Origin: SXVE01 sp036388895
GTDB taxonomy: Bacteria > Acidobacteriota > Blastocatellia > Pyrinomonadales > Pyrinomonadaceae
Direction: 5' to 3'
Assembly (NCBI GenBank): GCA_036388895.1
Contig: DASVQY010000069.1
Location: 21,417-85,416, forward strand
Length of the DNA stretch: 64,000 nt
Positions 32,208 to 40,782 of this stretch are shown here, piece by piece. The position numbers and the translations under genes are program-made. The notes below the pieces were generated by a model that was not told the origin of the DNA, ran no database searches, and was given only the letters and a program-made list of their open reading frames with translations. Positions within the stretch are counted from its first letter, which is position 1. Each line of letters starts with the position of its first letter.

Positions 32208-33725
32208 TTACATATTGCGTAATTCCTGCTCTTTTCCGTTGAAAATCAAACTTGCCAGCCAGGCGACGAAGAATGTCGTCAAACTGCCGATCAAAACGTA
32301 CCAAGTCCAGGCAATCGGCGTAAGAAATTTGATGCAGAGCATCAGCAAAATGCTTGCCGTCATTCCGACGAGCGCCGGAGTTTGCGAAACTTTTTTCAAA
32401 AATGTGCCGACGAGAAAAACTCCGAGTACCGGTCCGTTGATCAGTGAAGCTATCGAAAGCGCCTGATCGAGAGCCGAGCGGTTCTGCTTCATCACCGCTA
32501 AAGCGACGGCGATTTGAACGATGCCGAAAAGCAGCGTCAGCCAATGTGAAACCTTTAAATAATGCTTATCGGTCAGATTCTGACGAAAAGGTTTGTATAA
32601 ATCATTGACGAAGGTTGCGGCAATCGAATTGAGCGAAGACGAAAGCGCCGCCGCGAAAATCGCCGCGACGACCAAACCGCTCAAACCCGAGGGCATATGT
32701 TTCGTAATAAAGTCCGGAAACACCTGGTCGCCGCCCGCGAATGGAAAAGTTGCCGGAACGCCCGAACCCGCGACGCCCGCATTGGCGTATTCAGGCGCAT
32801 TGAACGGGGCGTAAAAAGCGAAAAGCAGCACTCCGATAAAAAGAAATCCGATGAATTGCCCGAGAACGACGGCGCCGCTCGACAGCAACGCCAGCGAAGC
32901 GCGGCTCGGCTTGTCGGTGCAGAGATAACGCTGAACGAGGTATTGATCGGTTCCGTGCGTGGACATCGTTAAAAAACAGCCGCCGATAAGTCCCGCCCAA
33001 AACGTATAGGTTTTTGTAAAATCGAGCGAAAAATCGAAAAGTTGAAATTTATCGTATTGCGCGCCGATTTCCAGAATGCGCGGCATTCCGCCTTCGACCT
33101 GATTGAAAATGACGACTGCCGCGGCAATCGCGCCGCCGATGTATATTCCGAGTTGGACTACTTCGACCCAAATTACGGCTTCCATTCCGCCGTAATAAGT
33201 GAAGATAATCATAATCACGCCGAGCAGAACGATTGAACCGATTATTACGGTGTTAACGTCGGCACCCGGCTGAAAAGCGACGTAAACGGCGGCTAAAACA
33301 ATCGCCGTTAAAAGAAGACGGATGCCGTCGGCAATGTTGCGCATCACGACGAAAAGCGCTGACGCCAGCATTTTTACTTTCGAACCGAATCTTTGACCTA
33401 AAAGCTGATAAACCGTTTGCAATTCGCCGCGAAAATACATCGGAATAAACAAAAGTGAGATTACTATACGCCCCAGCATATACCCGAAAACGAGCTGAAG
33501 AAACTGGAAATTCCCATTTCTCGCAAACGCGATTCCGGGCACCGAAATAAACGTAATCGTCGAAGTTTCGGTCGCAACAATCGAAGCGGCAATCGCCCAC
33601 CACGGAACGCTTCGGTCGCCGACAAAGTAATCTTCGGTCGTTTCCTGCTTGCCCGAAAACCAAACGCCGAATAACGTAACTCCGATCAAGTAGCCGAAAA
33701 TGATGATTAAGTCTATTGCTTGCAT
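32208..33725 (-). CDS. Sodium:solute symporter (SSS family)
   Basis: The product has about 505 residues with some 13 membrane helices and the SSS features (AIDLIIIFGYLIGVTLFGVWFSGKQ at the start, GDRSVPWWAIAASIVATETSTITFISVPG, and GTDQYLVQRYLCT). It takes up a sugar, amino sugar or organic solute with sodium. I place the start at ATG 33725 (MQAIDLI), typical for the family; ATG 33743 is also in frame and neither has a clear ribosome site. Gene order suggests transport of MurNAc, GlcNAc or their anhydro forms across the inner membrane, which is inference. Confidence 0.92.
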   Translation of the reverse strand: MQAIDLIIIFGYLIGVTLFGVWFSGKQETTEDYFVGDRSVPWWAIAASIVATETSTITFISVPGIAFARNGNFQFLQLVFGYMLGRIVISLLFIPMYFRGELQTVYQLLGQRFGSKVKMLASALFVVMRNIADGIRLLLTAIVLAAVYVAFQPGADVNTVIIGSIVLLGVIMIIFTYYGGMEAVIWVEVVQLGIYIGGAIAAAVVIFNQVEGGMPRILEIGAQYDKFQLFDFSLDFTKTYTFWAGLIGGCFLTMSTHGTDQYLVQRYLCTDKPSRASLALLSSGAVVLGQFIGFLFIGVLLFAFYAPFNAPEYANAGVAGSGVPATFPFAGGDQVFPDFITKHMPSGLSGLVVAAIFAAALSSSLNSIAATFVNDLYKPFRQNLTDKHYLKVSHWLTLLFGIVQIAVALAVMKQNRSALDQALSIASLINGPVLGVFLVGTFLKKVSQTPALVGMTASILLMLCIKFLTPIAWTWYVLIGSLTTFFVAWLASLIFNGKEQELRNM

Positions 33726-33811
33726 AGCTTGAAATAAATACAAAATTGTTTAGCGAAAGATTCTTTCAACCTCGCGCTAAACAATTTCTCCTTAGAATTT
33801 GTTCAAAGTCC

Positions 33812-34549
33812 TTAATCTACCGCAAAACTGATATTGACGACCGCCGTCACGTCTTTATCAATCGTCGTCGTATCACTGATGCCCGCATCGGAAACTTCGG
33901 TCGAATCCGCCGCCGTTATTTGCATTACGCCCATTCGCGCCGAACGCACCGAACCGATTTTGTTGCCCGTGCTCTCGGCAATTTTTTCGGCGCGGGTTTT
34001 GGCGTCTTTTGCCGCTTCGCCGAGCATTTCGATCTTCAAATCGCCGAGCTGGGTGTAATAATACTGCGGCGAATTGGATTCGATTAAAATTCCTTGATTG
34101 ATCAGCTCGGTCGCTTCGCGGGCGATCTGCGAGATTTTATCAACTTCATTTGATCGAACTTCTACTTGCTGCCGCAATGAATAACCGGTGATTTCCGCCG
34201 TTTCGCCGCCGTTCTCATCTTGCTTTCTCAGCGTCGTCGTCGAAATCGAAGAAATCGTGATCTGGTTTTCGGCGATTCCTTTGCTTATCAAATACTGTCT
34301 GACGCGCGGAATGCTTTCGGAAAGCGAGCGGTAAGCGTCGGCTAATTGCGGCGCTTGATAAGTGATGCCCGCGCTCCAGACAACCAGATCGGATTTTATG
34401 CGTTTGCGCGCCGAACCGGTCACCGTTACTGCTTCATCGCCCTTTTTCGTCTTGGTGTAAAACCAGCCGAGAACAAAAGAAGAACACACCAAACCGAGCG
34501 CTAATGCCACTCCCGCATTAAGCCAATAATTATTTTTTTCTCCGTTCAT
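33812..34549 (-). CDS. SIMPL domain protein (DUF541)
   Basis: The 245-residue product has an N-terminal membrane anchor (about 10-30) and the SIMPL/DUF541 fold: VTVTGSARKRIKSDLVVWSAGI, SLRQQVEVRSNEVDKIS, GDLKIEMLGEAAKDAKTRAEKIAES. The family is periplasmic and poorly understood. AAGGAGG gives a strong ribosome site for ATG 34549. It lies between murQ and the symporter gene in the leftward amino-sugar cluster. Confidence 0.93.
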   Translation of the reverse strand: MNGEKNNYWLNAGVALALGLVCSSFVLGWFYTKTKKGDEAVTVTGSARKRIKSDLVVWSAGITYQAPQLADAYRSLSESIPRVRQYLISKGIAENQITISSISTTTLRKQDENGGETAEITGYSLRQQVEVRSNEVDKISQIAREATELINQGILIESNSPQYYYTQLGDLKIEMLGEAAKDAKTRAEKIAESTGNKIGSVRSARMGVMQITAADSTEVSDAGISDTTTIDKDVTAVVNISFAVD

Positions 34550-34635
34550 TTTAAGCCTCCTTATAGCTTGAAAAATGAACGAAAAAAAACTTTGTTTTTG
34601 CAGCCCGGGAGCAAAGATTTTGACTGCAAACTGCT

Positions 34636-35535
34636 TTATTTTTCAACAGCCAGTGATTCAATTGATTTTTCGACAACAAAGTCGTTTTCGCTTAAAACTC
34701 TTTTCGCTGTGGCAACGTCAACGCTTGTACTAAACGCCACGAGCGCCACGCGTAAATCCCAGCCGGATTCGTTTAATAAATTTTTTGCACCGTCTTCATC
34801 GAGCGGCGTTTCAGCCATTAAAATACGCAGCGAGCGTTCTTTTAGTTTTATGTTTGAAGATTTCACGTTCGTCATACGGTTGCCTTTGACGTAGCCGAGA
34901 CGAATCATCGCCGTCGTGGAAATCATATTTAAAACCATTTTTTGCGCCGTTCCCGCCTTCATACGCGAAGAACCCGCGATAGCTTCCGGTCCGACGACCG
35001 GAACAATCGAAATTTCCGCTGTTTGGGTAATCAAAGAATTCGGAACGCAGGTTATACAAGCCGTAAAACAATTGATGCTGCGGGCATATTCTAAAGCGCC
35101 GATTGTATAAGGCGTTCTGCCCGAAGCCGCGATGCCGATGACCGCATCTTTTTCAGTCAAACCGCGACTTTGTAAATCTTCCGCGCCGGCTTCGCGATTG
35201 TCTTCCGAAGCCTCGACCGCTTTGTAAAGGGCGTCGTAGCCGCCTGCGATTACTCCCTGAACTAAATCGTAAGAAACGCCGTATGTCGGCGGAATTTCGC
35301 TCGCGTCGAGAACGCCGAGCCGCCCGCTCGTTCCCGTCCCGACGTAAAAAAGCCGCCCGCCGTCGCGCAGCCTTTCGACAACCGCATCAATGCAAGCGGC
35401 AATGTCCGGCAGAATTTGTTCGATCGCCAACGCGACTTTTTTGTCCTCGTCATTAATTAAACGAACGGCTTCAAGCGTCGAAACGCGGTCAATATTTACA
35501 GTTTTCGGATTTTCCTGTTCGGTTATAGGAAGCAT
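34636..35535 (-). CDS. murQ: N-acetylmuramic acid 6-phosphate etherase
   Basis: The 299-residue product has the SIS fold: VGTGTSGRLGVLDASEIPPTYG, GIAASGRTPYTIGAL, and AGSSRMKAGTAQKMVLNMISTTAMIRLG, the blocks specific to MurQ. It splits the lactyl ether of MurNAc-6-phosphate to give GlcNAc-6-phosphate, linking MurNAc to the nagA step encoded downstream at 48084. It follows the amino-sugar kinase gene after a strong hairpin at 35668-35728. Confidence 0.97.
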   Translation of the reverse strand: MLPITEQENPKTVNIDRVSTLEAVRLINDEDKKVALAIEQILPDIAACIDAVVERLRDGGRLFYVGTGTSGRLGVLDASEIPPTYGVSYDLVQGVIAGGYDALYKAVEASEDNREAGAEDLQSRGLTEKDAVIGIAASGRTPYTIGALEYARSINCFTACITCVPNSLITQTAEISIVPVVGPEAIAGSSRMKAGTAQKMVLNMISTTAMIRLGYVKGNRMTNVKSSNIKLKERSLRILMAETPLDEDGAKNLLNESGWDLRVALVAFSTSVDVATAKRVLSENDFVVEKSIESLAVEK

Positions 35536-35667
35536 TTTTTATAAAAGTGCTTTTTATTATCGTTTTGAACGGCAAAACTGTCAATTATTTTTATGGATTT
35601 TGCATTTGCGTTAAGAGTTTTGAATAGCTAAAAGCAAAAAAATGAAAAAAATAAAATCTTGTAAAAG

Positions 35668-35728
35668 AAAATAAACAATAGGAAACAAATTGAGTACTTC
35701 GATAGCTTTGTTTCTTATTGTTTATTTT
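35668..35728 (-). terminator. Long AT-rich hairpin between amino-sugar kinase gene and murQ
   Basis: A 22-bp inverted repeat with one mismatch (A4 TAAACAATAGGAAACAAA and its near complement) has a 17-nt loop. It could end or dampen transcription between the kinase gene and murQ. Confidence 0.6.
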
Positions 35729-35770
35729 GCTGCATAAAAAGAAAGAAATTCGATAAACGAACAATTTGAC

Positions 35771-36748
35771 TCAAGACTTGTTTCCGTTTTTTGAATTCTC
35801 GAAAGCTAAATGCGCTGCGGCTTCGGCGGGGAAGAGCCTTGGTGTAGTCAGATAGGCTTTTGGCGCAATTTGTCGTACTGTTTCAATCATCGAATCGGTC
35901 ACCAGATGATCGGCTTTGAAGATGCTTCCGACACAACCGATCGGAACTTTTTTTTTCTGCAAATTCAAGCTTTTTATTACAGCGGTTGCCGAAAGCCCGA
36001 GTTCGTATCCCGCTTCATCCAAAATTTCCAGGGCTATCTCGTCGCCTTCCTTCGCCGTTTCGATAACGTCACGGGCGAACCCGGCTATTTTGGCATTATC
36101 GGTTTGCGGCGAATAGATTGCGACGATCAAATCTTCGGTTTTCGCGGTGCGAAAATATTTCGCGGCGACACGGCTGAGCATTGTCGCTTTCGCGCGTCCG
36201 TCCGAAGCCTTTGCAATCGCCTGCAAAGCACGTTTGGCAATTCCGGCGCCGCCGCCTTCATCTCCGGCAAGCGGTCCCCAGCCGCCAGCCGTTGCTTTTT
36301 TTCCGTTTTCATCCTGACCGATACAAACCGAGCCGGTTCCGGCAATTACAACCAGACCGGATTTGCCGAGAGTCGTTCCGTAAAGGGCAATTTCGGCGTC
36401 CGTGATAACTTCTACTTTTTTTACCGGCAAGCGTTTTTTGAAACTTTCGAGAACGACTTGACGAATATCCGCGCGGCGGACACCGGCAAGACCAAGCGTT
36501 GCCGAAACTATATCGTCGCGGCTGCGATTTCCCGTATCGCAGGCGTTGTCAATCGCTTTGATAATATTGCCGACAGCGACTTCAACGCCGACGCGCAAAG
36601 GATTTGAAGCGCCCGCGAAACCTTCGCAAAGGATTTCCGCCGCATCATTCATCAAGACGATATGTGTTTTTGTGCCGCCGCCGTCCGCGCCCAGATAAAG
36701 ATTAGGAAGGTTCAAACGAGAAGCTCGATTTTTAGCATTTTTCGGCAT
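35771..36748 (-). CDS. BadF/BadG-type amino-sugar kinase (GlcNAc/MurNAc kinase)
   Basis: The 325-residue product is of the BadF/BadG/BcrA/BcrD ATPase family: LYLGADGGGTKTHIVLMN as the phosphate 1 loop, VVIAGTGSVCIG and GWGPLAGDEGGGAGI in the middle. Such kinases phosphorylate GlcNAc, and in some bacteria MurNAc as well (MurK). With murQ next door it probably makes MurNAc-6-phosphate and/or GlcNAc-6-phosphate. It is divergent from the LysR gene, whose product may control it. The ATG has no clear ribosome site. Confidence 0.88.
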   Translation of the reverse strand: MPKNAKNRASRLNLPNLYLGADGGGTKTHIVLMNDAAEILCEGFAGASNPLRVGVEVAVGNIIKAIDNACDTGNRSRDDIVSATLGLAGVRRADIRQVVLESFKKRLPVKKVEVITDAEIALYGTTLGKSGLVVIAGTGSVCIGQDENGKKATAGGWGPLAGDEGGGAGIAKRALQAIAKASDGRAKATMLSRVAAKYFRTAKTEDLIVAIYSPQTDNAKIAGFARDVIETAKEGDEIALEILDEAGYELGLSATAVIKSLNLQKKKVPIGCVGSIFKADHLVTDSMIETVRQIAPKAYLTTPRLFPAEAAAHLAFENSKNGNKS

Positions 36749-36980
36749 TAAAAAATATTTACTCTGTCAAAAAAAAATCATTTACTATTTTATCTTGACT
36801 TGACATATAATCAATCCTAAAAGATTTTATAAAGTCAATAAGATATTTTGATATTCGTTCCACCGTCTGCCGTTAGTTGTTTTTTTATAAAAATCAAGAT
36901 AAGTTTCAGAAAGGTTGAACTGTCAAAAAAACGATTTCAGCGGACAGAGAACAGCAAACTCCCAAAAACCAGCCAATTCG

Positions 36981-37898
36981 ATGGAAATAAGACAATTAAA
37001 AGCCTTTTTAGCGATAGCCGAAGCGAAAACGTTTACGGCAGGCGCTCGTCAAACAAATGTTACGCAGGCGGCGATTTCGATGCAGATTCGCCAATTGGAA
37101 GATGAAGTAGGTGTACCGGTTTTTACCCGCACACCTCGACGTGTGATTTTGACCGAAGCTGGGGAACACCTGCTTAACCGCGCGCGACGAATTTTGCGGG
37201 AACATGATGCGGCTTTAGCCGAAATCGCAGAAATTGCGGGAGCGGAACATGGACGCCTTAGAATAGGTTCGGCTTCGGCGATGTTTGCTACCCAGCAGTT
37301 GCCTAAAATACTGCAAAAACTAAAAGAAAAGTTCACCCGCGCCGAAATTACCGTTAGTTCCGGAACGAGTCAGAAATTAGGAGACCGGATTATGCACGGC
37401 GAGATTGACATCGCTTTCGTTTCGCTGCCGGTTGATAATTCAAATCTGCAAACCGAATTGCTTTTCAGCGATGAAATCGTCGCTATAGCCAACCCAAAAC
37501 ACCTGCTGGCAAAAGAAAACGTCATCAGCGCGGCGCAGCTCGCGAGCGAAAATCTTATTTTGGGTGAAAAAGGCGGCAATACTCGCCGAATGATTGACGA
37601 ATTTTTCGCGGCGGCGAGCGTTCGCCCGAACGTCGTAATGGAGCTTTCGCGGCAGGAAGCCATCAATCAAATGGTCGAAAATAATATGGGCGTCGGAATC
37701 GCGGGAGCAAAAACCGTGGCGAAAGAAATCAAAGCGGGCAAATTGATTTCCTGGTACATCGAAGGCGCGGAGATTAAATGGGATTTGGGGTTGGCGCGGC
37801 TGCGCGGTGGTTATTACTCACCGATTGCCAGAGAATTCGTTAATCTCTGCAAAGAAAGTTTTGTCGAAAGAGAAAAAGAATTAAAAGCGAAGCGATGA
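36981..37898 (+). CDS. LysR-family transcriptional regulator
   Basis: The 305-residue product starts MEIRQLKAFLAIAEAKTFTAGARQTNVTQAAISMQIRQLEDEVG, the LysR HTH, and has a substrate-binding domain (LRIGSASAMFATQQLPKIL onward). I use ATG 36981; an upstream in-frame ATG at 36915 would add 22 residues unlike the family. It is divergent from the amino-sugar kinase gene, the usual layout for LysR control, and its end overlaps the NamZ-fusion start by 4 bp. It may sense an amino sugar or muropeptide; the ligand is unknown. Confidence 0.92.
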   Translation: MEIRQLKAFLAIAEAKTFTAGARQTNVTQAAISMQIRQLEDEVGVPVFTRTPRRVILTEAGEHLLNRARRILREHDAALAEIAEIAGAEHGRLRIGSASAMFATQQLPKILQKLKEKFTRAEITVSSGTSQKLGDRIMHGEIDIAFVSLPVDNSNLQTELLFSDEIVAIANPKHLLAKENVISAAQLASENLILGEKGGNTRRMIDEFFAAASVRPNVVMELSRQEAINQMVENNMGVGIAGAKTVAKEIKAGKLISWYIEGAEIKWDLGLARLRGGYYSPIAREFVNLCKESFVEREKELKAKR

Positions 37899-40459
37899 AT
37901 CGAATACGAATTACCAGTTACGAATTACGAATTATAAAAATTTTCTGTGTTTTGTGTGTCCTCTGCGGCTCGATTTATTCACAAGGGCTGCCTCTCGCCG
38001 CGCCGCAAACGGTCGGCATGAACGCCGCAAAGCTCAATCAAATTGACGCTTTGGTGGAAAAAGATATTGCAGACAAAAAACTTCCCGGCGCAGTTGTCAT
38101 CATAGGACATAAAGGAAAAATCGTTTATCGCAAAGCGTTCGGCAACCGCTCGCTCGTTCCGACGATTGAAAAAATGACTGTTGACACGATTTTCGATGTC
38201 GCTTCACTCACTAAACCAATTGCGACGGCGACGAGCGTTATGATTCTAATCGAACAGGGAAAACTGCGCCTCAACGATACAATCGGCAAATTTATTCCCG
38301 AAATTCAAGACGAAAACGCCAAAAAAGTTACGGTTCAACAGCTTTTGACGCACGTTTCCGGTTATCGACCAGACTTCGATTTAGGCGAAAAATGGACGGG
38401 ACGCGAAGGAATGCTGCAAGCGCTTTACAAAGAAAAACTCCGCAATCCGGCTGGAACGCGGTTCGTTTATTCAGACATCGGTTTTATCGTGCTCGGCGAG
38501 ATCGTGCGAAGAGTAAACAATTTACGCGTTGATGAATTTTCAGGGGAAAATATCTATTCAAATTTAAAATTAGAAAGGACAGGCTTTAGACCGTTTGATC
38601 CAAAAACAGGACAAATGAACCCTGTAAGTTTTGGATTTCTTGGGAATGGCATCGCTCCGACCGAAAACATCAAAGGTCAGCAAAATTATCTAGGTGCAAA
38701 ATTTGAAGGAGAAGAAAAAATCGGCAATCAAATGCTTCGCGGACAAGTTCACGATCCGACGTCTTTCCGAATGGGCGGAGTTGCCGGTCACGCAGGACTT
38801 TTTTCGACCGCCGACGATCTGGCGCGGTATTGCCAGATGATGCTGAACGGCGGAATTTTGGACGGAAAACGCATTATGAGTCCGGCGACGGTTGCTCAAA
38901 TGACCGAACCTTACGTCGTCAACGAAGACGGTGCAACGCGCGGACTCGGTTGGGATATGAACACATCCTTTTCGGCGAATCGCGGCGATCTTTTTCCGCT
39001 CAGTTCGTTCGGACACACCGGATTTACCGGCACGAGCGTTTGGATTGACCGCGTTTCAAACACTTTTGTCGTTTTTATGTCGAATCGAGTTCACCCGGAC
39101 GGCAAAGGCGATGTGACTCCTCTGCGCTCGCGCGTTGCAACCGTCGCGGCTTCCGCAATCGAAGATACTCCGATTGAAGCAATTCGCCTCGCTGAAAATG
39201 TTTATTCATCGCAGGTCGCCGCGCAAATTCCGAAATTTAAGGAAGAATTGATGCGGAAACAAATCGAAGCCTTGCCGATTAACGGAGGAAATCGCCAATT
39301 TAATTTAACGCCTCAAAATGTTCAAGCAACTGTCTTGAATGGAATAGACGTTTTAGAAAAAAATAATTTCAAAGAATTGAACGATTTGCGCGTCGGATTA
39401 GTGACGAATCACACGGGGAAAAATTTGTCGGGCGTTCCGACAATTGATATTTTGAACAATGCGAAAAATACGAAATTAGTCGCGCTTTTCGCGCCCGAAC
39501 ACGGCATACGCGGCGAACTCGATCAGGAAAAAATAAACGATTCGAAAGACGAGAAAACCGGCTTGCCGATTTATTCGCTTTACGGCGAAACGCGCCGCCC
39601 GAAACCCGAACAATTAAAAGATTTAGACGCGCTCGTTTTCGACATTCAAGATATCGGCGCGAGATTCTACACTTATATTTCCACGCTGCAAAACGTGATG
39701 GAAGAAGCCGCCAAAGCCGGAAAACCGGTCTTTGTTTTAGATCGAACGAATCCGATTAACGGCGTTGACGTTGCGGGCGCTGTTGCCGACCCGGACAAGC
39801 TCTCATTCGTCGCCACGCACACGATTCCGGTTCGTCACGGAATGACCATCGGCGAACTCGCGCAGATGATAAACGCCGAAAAAAAAATCAATGCCGACGT
39901 GCGCGTCGTAAAAATGGAAAATTGGGCGCGCCCGCTGTGGTTCGATCAAACAAATCAAATCTGGACGAATCCTTCGCCAAATATGCGCTCGCTGACCGAG
40001 GCGACTCTTTATCCAGGAATCGGTTTGCTGGAATACACGAATTTATCGGTCGGACGCGGAACCGATACGCCGTTTGAAGTCATCGGCGCCCCGTGGCTTG
40101 ACGGACGCAAACTCGCCGCGCAACTGAACGAGAGAAATTTAAGCGGCGTCAGTTTCGTTCCAATTCGATTTAAACCGAACGCTTCGATTTTCAAAAATGA
40201 AAATGTGAACGGAATAAACATAATAATTACCGACAGAAAGCAGTTTGAACCGGTAAAAACCGGAATCGAAATCGCCGCCGCGCTACGAAAACTTTATCCG
40301 ACCGAATGGAAGATGGAAAAGTACCTTAATTTGATTGTCAATCAAGATACTTTCGACCGTTTGAAACGCGGCGAAACGGCGGAAGAAATCGAAAAAGCGT
40401 GGCAGAAAAATTTATCCGATTTTAAGACGCGTCGGGCATCATTTTTGCTTTACAAATAA
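37895..40459 (+). CDS. Beta-lactamase-fold/NamZ (DUF1343) fusion protein
   Basis: The 854-residue product joins two exported enzymes. The N-terminal part (about 35-430) is a serine beta-lactamase/AmiE-like fold with SLTK (Ser104, Lys107), a YSD motif near 191 and HTGFTGTS near 372. From about 495 a DUF1343 domain starts (LRVGLVTNHTG, LVALFAPEHGIRGE, FDIQDIGARFYTYIS, GVDVAGAV). DUF1343 proteins are exo-beta-N-acetylmuramidases (NamZ, GH171). In Bacillus subtilis the two are separate neighbours in the mur/nag cluster. The start overlaps the LysR gene by 4 bp. Codons 3-14 and the FCVLCVLCGS stretch come from intergenic-type repeats at 37907-37938. Confidence 0.92.
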   Translation: MNRIRITSYELRIIKIFCVLCVLCGSIYSQGLPLAAPQTVGMNAAKLNQIDALVEKDIADKKLPGAVVIIGHKGKIVYRKAFGNRSLVPTIEKMTVDTIFDVASLTKPIATATSVMILIEQGKLRLNDTIGKFIPEIQDENAKKVTVQQLLTHVSGYRPDFDLGEKWTGREGMLQALYKEKLRNPAGTRFVYSDIGFIVLGEIVRRVNNLRVDEFSGENIYSNLKLERTGFRPFDPKTGQMNPVSFGFLGNGIAPTENIKGQQNYLGAKFEGEEKIGNQMLRGQVHDPTSFRMGGVAGHAGLFSTADDLARYCQMMLNGGILDGKRIMSPATVAQMTEPYVVNEDGATRGLGWDMNTSFSANRGDLFPLSSFGHTGFTGTSVWIDRVSNTFVVFMSNRVHPDGKGDVTPLRSRVATVAASAIEDTPIEAIRLAENVYSSQVAAQIPKFKEELMRKQIEALPINGGNRQFNLTPQNVQATVLNGIDVLEKNNFKELNDLRVGLVTNHTGKNLSGVPTIDILNNAKNTKLVALFAPEHGIRGELDQEKINDSKDEKTGLPIYSLYGETRRPKPEQLKDLDALVFDIQDIGARFYTYISTLQNVMEEAAKAGKPVFVLDRTNPINGVDVAGAVADPDKLSFVATHTIPVRHGMTIGELAQMINAEKKINADVRVVKMENWARPLWFDQTNQIWTNPSPNMRSLTEATLYPGIGLLEYTNLSVGRGTDTPFEVIGAPWLDGRKLAAQLNERNLSGVSFVPIRFKPNASIFKNENVNGINIIITDRKQFEPVKTGIEIAAALRKLYPTEWKMEKYLNLIVNQDTFDRLKRGETAEEIEKAWQKNLSDFKTRRASFLLYK
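37907..37938. repeat. Heptamer-type repeats at the start of the NamZ-fusion gene
   Basis: ACGAATT-type units recur at 7- to 14-bp spacing (acgaattac, ttacgaattacgaatta). They encode the first residues of the fusion protein (ITSYELRI). Confidence 0.65.
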
Positions 40460-40557
40460 ACAGCTTTAGGTTTATAACAATTCTACTCTCTTTAAGTTTT
40501 GTAATAAATATTTAACAATCAAAGGTTTCAAGTAGTTTGAGCAGATTTGTGTCAATT

Positions 40558-40613
40558 CAACGATAACGAAAATTTGAATAAATTTCCAAAAACTTAAATA
40601 TTTTTTATAGCTT
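40558..40613. promoter_or_regulatory. 56-bp repeat upstream of the first TonB receptor gene (copy 1)
   Basis: Fifty-six bases starting CAACGATAACGAAAATTTG match 44419-44474 with three differences. This copy ends 169 bp before the start codon at 40783, the other 36 bp before its gene. Shared promoter, operator or a short mobile repeat are the options. Between 40460 and 40782 no gene is seen; a 10-bp AT-only hairpin (about 40707-40730) and AGAGGAGAAA ribosome site lie nearer to the gene. Confidence 0.65.
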
Positions 40614-40782
40614 TTGAGTATTGTCCGATAAGTTTCGATAAGAAAATAAATAAATAAAAAGACTGAATTTTCAAACAGAGTTGGAAAATTTTCAATCGGG
40701 AAATTGGTAAAAGTTAAAGGTTTTTAACTTTTTCTGCGATAAATTGTTTATAAGTTTTTAGTTATTTAAGAGGAGAAATCAA

